A DNA stretch of 37,303 bases, from NCBI GenBank assembly GCA_021200315.1, contig JAJQGU010000008.1, positions 1 through 37,303 of the forward strand, written 5' to 3'. Shown one piece after another: positions 1-7,566 of the stretch (the stretch's first letter is position 1; each line of letters opens with the position of its first letter). Below the pieces are notes generated by a model. The model had not been told where the DNA came from, did not search any database, and worked only from the letters and a program-made list of their open reading frames with translations. The stretch comes from Akkermansiaceae bacterium. Its GTDB lineage: Bacteria; Verrucomicrobiota; Verrucomicrobiia; Verrucomicrobiales; Akkermansiaceae. The position numbers and the translations under genes were made by a program.

Positions 1-217
1 ACAATTAGCAAATTGATATAGTTCGAGGTCATTCGCTTGCTGCTTTGAACTCTTTCTTTTGCTTTCTTCGGGTACGCGGATAGAATGGCTGGCGTTACCG
101 AGAGGGTAACATTCACTTTGCCGTACACTTACCAAGAGCGTCTACGCTTACCGAAGAACGCCCATCGGATTCCTCCCTGATGAGCGTCGCTCAAATACTA
201 AAGGGCGTCTTTAGTGC
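1..217. other. Gene-free left edge downstream of brxL
   Basis: No supported gene is seen here. A minus-strand frame is open from about 140 to the window edge and lacks an ATG; it could be the start of another gene but nothing in it is recognisable. The stretch has several small inverted repeats: a 6-bp stem at 94-110 (GTTACC/GGTAAC), an 11-bp perfect palindrome at 182-192, and the hairpin listed separately at 197-215. Confidence 0.4.
197..215 (-). terminator. Hairpin directly after brxL stop
   Basis: A perfect 7-bp stem (ACTAAAG/CTTTAGT) with a 5-base loop begins two bases past the TAG stop of brxL, where an operon terminator would sit. The run after it on the minus strand is only weakly T-rich (ATTTGAG), so it is not a textbook intrinsic terminator. 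Confidence 0.35.
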
Positions 218-1648
218 CTATTTTATCCAAATATTCGGCATTGTTACCTTAAACTCGCGGTCTATTAGATTACATTGCTCTTTGATGATACCTCTTCTTC
301 TCTTCGCTGGCTCAAGGCAGTATGTGTTAAACTCTTCCTTGTCGACATCAGATAGCTTTTCCCAATGCGGGAACAGTAATTTCATGTATGCGACAGCTGT
401 GCGTTTCACAGCTGTGAAATCGCGAATATCAGCATTACTCTCGAATCCGATAAGTTGATCAAATAAGAGGTTATACGAGTTTTGTGTTCGTAACACATGC
501 AGGATTTCTGAGAAGTACTCTACATTGATTGTCCACCCATTGTACGTAATTCCTTTATGGACTCTCGGGATATGCCAGCCTTCGATGAAACAATGGAATC
601 GATCGAGTAGGGCTGATTCTCTAAATGCGTTAGGTAATGAGTCAAAATAACGATCACTCTTCGGTGTCCTATCCTCATTAAGAGGGATGTTTCCCATCAG
701 CATAAGACCACACTCAGATGAAAACTCATTGTTGTCGATTGTCGTTTTTCCAGATTCTAGGTATGATTTAAGTGCAGCCTGTATTTCAGCAGGCTCCTGA
801 AAAATAATGGTTTGAATTTCATCGAAAGCGGTGACATCGTGGTTCTTGATAATGCCGTTCTGTTGCTTGGTCTTATCGTAAAAAAGTTTTGCGCGTGTCA
901 CCTTGCCACCGCTAACAAGCCATCCGTATTTGGAAATATTACCAAAGACATAAGACTTGCCTGTGCCTTTAGGTGCTAATTCTATGGCATTTAAGCGAGG
1001 CTCTATGAAAATCAAAAGACGAGTCAAGATTTCAAGCCTTTGAGCAAGAGATTTGAAGCCATCAGTATCATACTCCATAGCAGAAAGTAAAAAATCAATC
1101 CACTCAAGTGTGGTAAAGGATTTTCTAGCCTCTTTGTAGTACTCGATATCAACTGTTTTATATGGCTTAAACGCCTTGTAGGCAATCATTTCGACGTGGT
1201 TGTCTTTGCCGCCGTCATTTGGCAGCACGGCAAGTTTAATAATTCCCCACTTCTCTCCGTCAACGAGTTCTCCTTTGTGCTTTTCGTATACATAGGGCGG
1301 GATTTGCCCCTCTTTAATTTTTATACCCATATCAGGTATCCCAAAGCGGCGGATATTTTTAACTAGGTCGATATAGACGACAAAGCGGCAAAGAAGTTGG
1401 ATTTCTTCTCCTGCTCCTAAGCGGTCTTTAACTTCTGATTGCTTTTGGGGGATAACAGTTCGTAAGAAGTGTAGAAGTTCGTCTTTACGGATACTGCCAT
1501 CAGGGTTGATATATCTGCGTATAATGAAGTCTTTAACAAAGGAGGGGAGATTACATCCCGCAAATAAGCCGTCAGCAGCATCGCGGTCTTTCAAAATCGC
1601 CATCGCAGAGAAAACTTCACGAATTTTTTGTGCTGTATTAGTGTTCAT
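218..1648 (-). CDS. brxL: BREX system protein BrxL, short form without Lon protease domain
   Basis: This is a 476-residue AAA+ protein and the last gene of the BREX operon. The Walker A motif is APKGTGKS near residue 228 and a Walker B-like AFDEIQ lies near residue 274. They are followed by MLMGNIPLN and a FRESALLDRFH stretch typical of the BrxL/Lon-related ATPase core. Type 1 BrxL proteins are about 680 residues and carry a C-terminal Lon-like domain; here the protein stops after the ATPase and a helical tail. Shorter relatives of about 450 residues are known in the family, so this may be natural rather than truncated. Its ATG lies 3 bp after the pglZ stop, so it is almost certainly cotranslated. 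In the family, BrxL is a DNA-binding hexameric ATPase needed for phage restriction; that role is inferred here. Base composition is AT-rich like the rest of the operon. Confidence 0.85.
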   Translation of the reverse strand: MNTNTAQKIREVFSAMAILKDRDAADGLFAGCNLPSFVKDFIIRRYINPDGSIRKDELLHFLRTVIPQKQSEVKDRLGAGEEIQLLCRFVVYIDLVKNIRRFGIPDMGIKIKEGQIPPYVYEKHKGELVDGEKWGIIKLAVLPNDGGKDNHVEMIAYKAFKPYKTVDIEYYKEARKSFTTLEWIDFLLSAMEYDTDGFKSLAQRLEILTRLLIFIEPRLNAIELAPKGTGKSYVFGNISKYGWLVSGGKVTRAKLFYDKTKQQNGIIKNHDVTAFDEIQTIIFQEPAEIQAALKSYLESGKTTIDNNEFSSECGLMLMGNIPLNEDRTPKSDRYFDSLPNAFRESALLDRFHCFIEGWHIPRVHKGITYNGWTINVEYFSEILHVLRTQNSYNLLFDQLIGFESNADIRDFTAVKRTAVAYMKLLFPHWEKLSDVDKEEFNTYCLEPAKRRRGIIKEQCNLIDREFKVTMPNIWIK

Positions 1649-1651
1649 ATC

Positions 1652-4072
1652 TTAATCAAATAAGTCGGTTTCTTCTTCTGCTCCTGTTTTTACGATCAAA
1701 GTATCAACTTGTTCAAAAGATGCTCCGATGCGCAAGATTACCTTTGTTTCCGTTTGCTGTATATTATCAACTTTAGGGCATTCAAAAGTAGATTCATCCA
1801 CCTTTTGCAGCGTATATTTCTTACAGTTGTATTCTATTTCTATTGTTGGATAAGCTGACGAGGTGATGCCTTTGATTTGATATTGTATATTTGATCTTAT
1901 TGGGGAGATTTTCTTTGTTAAGATTTTAGCATTGATACGAGGACTCACCTCCTTATCAGACACAATAATGATAGGGACTAATACCTCCTCAGGCGTTGCT
2001 CCGCCGTGAGCTCCTATGCCAAGAGCTGTCTTAGATGAAATGGAGTCGTGAGTGAGAGCGCAAGCCGTTAAGCCATCGCCAGTGGTGATCATATACACCT
2101 TGTCTTGTGTAAGTCTATCTATAATAATTTCTGCACAACGCCCCGCATGGTCACTCTTAATTCCCGCAAAGTTCAGCCCTTTGCCGTATTGAGCAAGATA
2201 AGTCAAACCGTGGTCTGAAATGAAAGCTATTTTTTTACCTTGATATTTTTTGAGTGCTTCTTCGACACAGTTTCGAACCAATTTGAACTCTTCGTCTATA
2301 TGAGTGGGGAAAGCTTTATTTTTATGGGCGTTAGCATCTAAGTCACCCATTTTTTTCAACTTATCTCCTGCTGCAAGTTCTTCAAGCTTTTTCTTGTTGT
2401 TCTCGGTGCGAGTGGGGAGTTCCGATGTCGCAATGTTTACCTCGTTTAAGTACATGCCGTAGAATCCCCCTTTTTCTTTAATGACTTGAATAATAAAAGG
2501 AATCCAGTCTACGCCGAGACCATCTATCCAAAGAAAAATATCTATATCAGATCTACCATGCAAGAGCGTTTTCGTTGTTTTGAAGTCATTATGCCAACGT
2601 TCAAATAACATTGCTGATGAGCTATGCTCTGAAAGCATCCGGCTAAGGTTTTCTGATATTGTTTGCGCCGTTTTAGATAATTTGTACTCTGAAAAGTAGC
2701 TGTTAAGCCATGTTTGGCCGGAAGGAACAGGCAGATTGTATTCTGAGGTGTAGTAGTGATAGAAATCAGGGAAAGCTTGCTCAACGTCTTCTCTGCGTAT
2801 TGCTCCTTTCCCGAACCAGTTAATGACCAAATGTCTCTCTTTGGGGGTGTATGCCGTGACGTATTGAAGAGCTGTCTGATAGCCCTGGTTGTCAGCTATT
2901 TCAATGAGTTTGTTTTGGAGGTGAGCAGTATCTTGTTCAGAAAGAGTTATGTCTTCTCTTAACGCTTCGTATGCGGTTTTGAGAAGTTGTCTTCTATCTG
3001 GTATAAAAACGGAATTTGCCGTATCTTCGAAGATATTGAGTTCAATGGCGGAGATTAAAGAATCGAAAGAAAGTGAAGAGCAGCTTTGGATTGCTCGACT
3101 AAAATAGGTGTCCTTTTTTTGGGGTATGAGGAGATAAAGCAATTTTAGAAGCCATCGGGAGTAGTCCGGCTTCGGACTCGGACATTTTAGCCAGTTTGCA
3201 AGTACGTCTGCCTCTAGATTAGAAAAATTAGAATTAAATGTATTGCGTAAAAAGGAAAGAGGATCAAAGTTGTTAGTAAAGTCTATTTCAGACGAAAAGG
3301 TATTCCAAAAGTCGTTATCGCATTTATGTGGTGGCATAATGCTTAAGTCTTTGTCAATCAACATTGATAGCAAAGATTTTATATCAGGGTAAAACTTGAC
3401 ATCTATCGCATTATCACTTGTTGGTAGTGAATTCTTCTTATAGATATCGGAAGCGGTTTTGGATGAAAGTATAATTTTGTGTTTAATCTTGTTATTCGGC
3501 TGCCAAAGATTGACCCAATCTTTAAGGCTTGAGCAAATGCTGTATTTGTTTGACAATCCATTTATATTATTTAGTTTAACGTCATCTGTAAGAATAAGAC
3601 TATAACAATTGCCAGCCTGATTGCAATTATCCCAAATAACGATGGCGGGGTCGTTTACAAAGTTATACATGCGACTCTGCTGTCCTATAAAGGGAAGGTA
3701 TACACGTTGTTGTTCGTCGCGACTCTCTATTCCTTTTATAGTTGTGATGAAACACTTGAACTCATTGTCATTATAAAATCTGGCAATCTCCGAAATAGGA
3801 AATACAACCAAATCATTTTTACCGGAAGAAATTTTTCCCTTTATCCAGTCACACAATGATTTCATTGTTAGCTGCTTATCGTCTGACAAAGCTTCAGCTA
3901 GGGGGCACATAAATGCACCATCTTTGGAACGGCGTGTTTGTATGAACGTATCAAAGTTTTTGTAATCATCGAATAGAACAAAACGACAAGGGAAACGATT
4001 GCCCCCACGCTTCTTGTCATCGTTTATAGCTGCTTCCAGGTCTTTAAGAGATTGATATGGAAAGACGCTCAT
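1652..4072 (-). CDS. pglZ: BREX alkaline-phosphatase-superfamily protein PglZ
   Basis: This is an 806-residue PglZ-family protein. Metal-site motifs of the alkaline phosphatase superfamily are visible in the C-terminal half: WIDGLGVDW near residue 518, ISDHGLTY near residue 620 with a second SDHAG further on, and GIGAHGGATPEE near residue 689. The N-terminal half is divergent and shows nothing I recognise. PglZ is the one protein shared by all BREX types; its biochemical role is not settled, though metal-dependent nuclease or phosphodiesterase activity has been proposed for the family. The start codon lies 29 bp inside the 3' end of brxC, and the stop is 3 bp from brxL, which indicates translational coupling through the whole operon. 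No frameshift or missing metal ligand is apparent. Confidence 0.92.
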   Translation of the reverse strand: MSVFPYQSLKDLEAAINDDKKRGGNRFPCRFVLFDDYKNFDTFIQTRRSKDGAFMCPLAEALSDDKQLTMKSLCDWIKGKISSGKNDLVVFPISEIARFYNDNEFKCFITTIKGIESRDEQQRVYLPFIGQQSRMYNFVNDPAIVIWDNCNQAGNCYSLILTDDVKLNNINGLSNKYSICSSLKDWVNLWQPNNKIKHKIILSSKTASDIYKKNSLPTSDNAIDVKFYPDIKSLLSMLIDKDLSIMPPHKCDNDFWNTFSSEIDFTNNFDPLSFLRNTFNSNFSNLEADVLANWLKCPSPKPDYSRWLLKLLYLLIPQKKDTYFSRAIQSCSSLSFDSLISAIELNIFEDTANSVFIPDRRQLLKTAYEALREDITLSEQDTAHLQNKLIEIADNQGYQTALQYVTAYTPKERHLVINWFGKGAIRREDVEQAFPDFYHYYTSEYNLPVPSGQTWLNSYFSEYKLSKTAQTISENLSRMLSEHSSSAMLFERWHNDFKTTKTLLHGRSDIDIFLWIDGLGVDWIPFIIQVIKEKGGFYGMYLNEVNIATSELPTRTENNKKKLEELAAGDKLKKMGDLDANAHKNKAFPTHIDEEFKLVRNCVEEALKKYQGKKIAFISDHGLTYLAQYGKGLNFAGIKSDHAGRCAEIIIDRLTQDKVYMITTGDGLTACALTHDSISSKTALGIGAHGGATPEEVLVPIIIVSDKEVSPRINAKILTKKISPIRSNIQYQIKGITSSAYPTIEIEYNCKKYTLQKVDESTFECPKVDNIQQTETKVILRIGASFEQVDTLIVKTGAEEETDLFD

Positions 4073-7000
4073 ATTCTTCTAGAAAGTTTATGATTTCATC
4101 TATAACGGAAGAAATCTGCTTTTCGCAAAGAACTTCTAGAAGTTTCTTTGCTTCATCTAGGGAATCTATGTTTTTAATCCTGGTTCTTGCCTTTTGAAGA
4201 GCCTCATCCGACGGCGGTTTAGGAGGATCAGGAGGAGTTGGCTTTGGTGGTGGCGGTGGTGGTGGAAAGGGTGGTTGAGTACTACTTATCCTCCACTCCA
4301 TAACAAGTTTAACCACTTCATCTTCTTTCCAAAGGCCGATAGTTGATGGCGAATGTTGAGTGATGTATTCCAACGCTTTGTCTACTTCTTCGCGGCCACT
4401 AATGTGCAGTTTTGGGTTTGACGTTAGAAAATTCCTTAAACCTTCTCCGAACGCCTCTTTACAATTGAGAATGTTTTGCATCTCAAACCTGTATGTGTTA
4501 ATGAGGGAAAGAGTCTTGTCGTAGAGAGAAGAATTGTCCGACTCACGCTCTCTGCAAATTGTAGAGATATTGTCTATAAGCGTCTTCATCTCGTCGTTCG
4601 GAGGGGTAAGACCGCAGAATACCCCTTTTGGAGTGTATTTTATTGCCCATAGAGGAGCCTTCACTTCGTCCGCAAATTGTACGGTAATAAGCCCCCTAGC
4701 TTTGGCTAAGCTTGCTGATTCTGTCAAGTCCTTATCTAGGCGATTTAAATTAAATAGGCAGACAAACTCTTTGCAGAGTTTTCCTTCTTCGGGCTTTTGA
4801 AATTTGACCTCCAATGCGCTGTTAGGCTTATTATTTTCCCACGCTTTAAACAAAGCGCTTATGCGGTTAGTTAAATCCAAAGATTTCAGAGGCTTTCCTT
4901 GCGTATCAAAGATTTTGCCAACACATGAACGACGGAGTGAGAAAGCAACCATTGCCATGCAAGCGAAATTCTCAAAAAGACCGTAAGGAGGCTTTGTTAA
5001 AACTTTAAACTTATCTGCAAAGTTGAACGGAACGCTTTTGTCCGCAGAAGCAATAATGCTAGCCACTTTATCATCGACTTGTTTGAGCGGATGGTCTGGT
5101 GCTACATTAGTCTTCCATTTCCATTTATCATCGAGTGCACCTTGAATCAAAAACTTTATCGGGCTCATTGGAGCGTTGAGGTTGTTGATGAAGTCGTCAG
5201 GAGAAGGTGCGTCTAGCATCCTCCTGACAATATTTTTGGAATTTTGTTTTTTCCAGAAAGTGCCATATTTTTGGGAATTTGCGAATGCGGGGTGAGCATC
5301 AGGTGCGTATGGATACAGGGCAGGCGTTATCTCAGAATTTACTTTTTGAGGCCATCCTGAAAATGTACATGAGAACTCCTTGATGCCCTTGATGTATACA
5401 GAAGCTGTACCTCGTAGCAGATCAGCTATCCATTCTCTTACCATGCCGCTCGCATTCTCCATATGCGTTTGGGCCTGTCCGGCTAATCCGTGATTTGACG
5501 CGCATTTGTAATTAGCTTGATATTCAATGAAACGCTCGTATTCTTTAACAGAGAAAGTCCTGTCAAAAACGATAAAAACGATTTGTTCCAATTCCTTATC
5601 AAACTCATCTTGCATACATTTCGCGGCGAATGCTTTCAATTCTTCACGTTCCTCATCGTCTTTTGAAAATAGGAAGGCAAAAAACAGCTCGTATGACTTT
5701 GCTGCTTTTCTCGCCTTTTTAATCTCCAGTAATGTTCTATTCTGAAGTCTTGAAAAACAGCCGTATTGATAGGGTCTGTTGATTAAATTGAGACTTTTTG
5801 CAAACGTGTCTTTCTTAGAGTCAATGAGCTTTACGATTTTGCAAGTGTGTTCAAATTCTTTTCGGAGGCTGTTTTTTAACTCTTCAATTTCATTAGTCGG
5901 GAGCGCTGAAAATTGTACCGAGAAGAGACCGCTTGGCGAGCGTTGAATTATCCCGTTTCCGTTAAACCACGTCAGGATGTCATCAATATGCGCCTCGTAG
6001 TCAGTGCCAATAAACAATCTTTTAATGTTTTCTTCTGATGGAGTTACAAGACCGTTATTATTTTCAGCAGATATATTGTTAAAAGCATTTAGGAGGAGAG
6101 TTGCTTTAAATACAGCTAGGTAAGAAGCTCCTTGATTTGCAACCTTTTGTTGATGAGAGTAGAAGCGTTCTGTGACCGCACCATAACTGGTGATGTCCCC
6201 CTGAAAAACCTTGAGTACATAATCCCACAAGTAGTCTGCTGTAATGGTGGCCTTTTTTGAGAATTGCTCCTTGTCGGATAAAAATGATTTAATATCGTCA
6301 TTTTGTCCCAAAAATTCAAAGACGCTGCGACTGGATGAGCCTACAACGGTAGCGTAATGTGCTGCAAGATTAGCCGTGCCTGGGTGTAGAGGGAAGAGAT
6401 TACGAATGTCTTCTTTCGTTGAGTTTTCATCGTTACTTGTTTGGGAGAAAATCTCCAATAATTCTGGATGATCCTTATAAAACGCTTCACTGAGGTCCTT
6501 GTGTTTATCTGCATTGCTTATACTGAACTTTCGGGACATAATTCGAAAAGCAGAAACCGGCTCCATGTTATACTGCATCTTATGGTATCTGCCATCGGTC
6601 TGTTTTTGCTGATCGTTATTCATGTGATCGAAGGCAGATGGATGCGATATTAAGAAGAGATACGAATTATTATTATCACCCTTGGCGAACTCTTCCGCTA
6701 TGGTTTGCAGTGCTTTTAGTGCGGGGGTGCCAATCGTGCTCATCACGTCGGTAAACTCATCCCATACAATCAAAAAGCCGTTATAGTCTCCCTCGGCGGC
6801 AAGAGCATTTTGCGCCTCAATCAGCCAAGAAGTGATATTGTTATTATTTAACCTAAAGCTCAAGGATTCATCACGCAGTGCGCTCGTAGCAGCATTGTAT
6901 GCCTTCGTATCATACCTCCTTAACATATCTACTAACTGATTACAGTCTGACACTATGTTGGACAAATCGTTGTTCCTTTTAATACGCAGAGACCACATTT

Positions 7001-7529
7001 CGTCGTGAGATTCGATGTTATCCGCATAATTATCAAATTCAGTATGGATACGTTCGGAGAAAGTGATCTGGTGCTTTTTCAACGTGTCTGCAACACTCCG
7101 TTGGATGACCAAAGCCAAATCGCTCTCTCTGGTCATGGATTCAAGCCCCTTGATGTTGACGGGAAGAAGGCGTTTGTTTTCGCGGAGTGTTAATATATCT
7201 TGCCTGTCTCGCCGTATTTCAGCCTTCTCACCTTGGTATTCGTTATTTACCCATTGCTCAATTTCCTCCTTTTTATCGCCGAGCAAGTGGCTGATGACGG
7301 CGGCAGCGTGACTCTTTCCCGTACCATAACTGCCGTATAGCCAAAATGATTTGTGGTTGTCGATGTCGTTAGCGCGAACGGATTTAATAACGATTCTTAA
7401 AATGTCGTTAAACTGTTTATTTGCAATAAATGAAGTCCATTCTTTAGCACTTGCTTTGTCTGTTATATCAAACACAGCTCTACAGGCTCGTATCTTTATA
7501 ATGTCTTCGTAACAGGTAGCCGTATCCAT
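4044..7529 (-). CDS. brxC: BREX ATPase BrxC (type 4 variant)
   Basis: This is a 1161-residue P-loop protein. Walker A is GSYGTGKSHAA (residues 66-76) and a Walker B-like segment FLIVWDEFTDVM lies about residues 247-258. The order and length fit the large BrxC/PglY ATPases that form the scaffold of BREX. Near the C-terminus, about residues 1090-1115, there is an unusual proline-rich stretch with a run of seven prolines. It links the body to a short helical tail of about 45 residues that ends inside the pglZ start region. The gene starts 37 bp after brxP stops, with no clear Shine-Dalgarno sequence before the ATG. Family knowledge says BrxC is essential for defence; DNA or nucleotide binding at the P-loop is inferred. 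The length and both ATP motifs suggest it is intact. Confidence 0.9.
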   Translation of the reverse strand: MDTATCYEDIIKIRACRAVFDITDKASAKEWTSFIANKQFNDILRIVIKSVRANDIDNHKSFWLYGSYGTGKSHAAAVISHLLGDKKEEIEQWVNNEYQGEKAEIRRDRQDILTLRENKRLLPVNIKGLESMTRESDLALVIQRSVADTLKKHQITFSERIHTEFDNYADNIESHDEMWSLRIKRNNDLSNIVSDCNQLVDMLRRYDTKAYNAATSALRDESLSFRLNNNNITSWLIEAQNALAAEGDYNGFLIVWDEFTDVMSTIGTPALKALQTIAEEFAKGDNNNSYLFLISHPSAFDHMNNDQQKQTDGRYHKMQYNMEPVSAFRIMSRKFSISNADKHKDLSEAFYKDHPELLEIFSQTSNDENSTKEDIRNLFPLHPGTANLAAHYATVVGSSSRSVFEFLGQNDDIKSFLSDKEQFSKKATITADYLWDYVLKVFQGDITSYGAVTERFYSHQQKVANQGASYLAVFKATLLLNAFNNISAENNNGLVTPSEENIKRLFIGTDYEAHIDDILTWFNGNGIIQRSPSGLFSVQFSALPTNEIEELKNSLRKEFEHTCKIVKLIDSKKDTFAKSLNLINRPYQYGCFSRLQNRTLLEIKKARKAAKSYELFFAFLFSKDDEEREELKAFAAKCMQDEFDKELEQIVFIVFDRTFSVKEYERFIEYQANYKCASNHGLAGQAQTHMENASGMVREWIADLLRGTASVYIKGIKEFSCTFSGWPQKVNSEITPALYPYAPDAHPAFANSQKYGTFWKKQNSKNIVRRMLDAPSPDDFINNLNAPMSPIKFLIQGALDDKWKWKTNVAPDHPLKQVDDKVASIIASADKSVPFNFADKFKVLTKPPYGLFENFACMAMVAFSLRRSCVGKIFDTQGKPLKSLDLTNRISALFKAWENNKPNSALEVKFQKPEEGKLCKEFVCLFNLNRLDKDLTESASLAKARGLITVQFADEVKAPLWAIKYTPKGVFCGLTPPNDEMKTLIDNISTICRERESDNSSLYDKTLSLINTYRFEMQNILNCKEAFGEGLRNFLTSNPKLHISGREEVDKALEYITQHSPSTIGLWKEDEVVKLVMEWRISSTQPPFPPPPPPPKPTPPDPPKPPSDEALQKARTRIKNIDSLDEAKKLLEVLCEKQISSVIDEIINFLEEYERLSISIS

Positions 7530-7566
7530 GATGTTGGCAGATGAGATATGAAATGAAAAGTTGAGT

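Noticed and set aside
95-156. Three similar TTACCRAGA-like segments near the left edge, considered as a CRISPR or iteron array
   Set aside because: Repeats are only about 10 bases, imperfect and unevenly spaced (34 and 18 bases).
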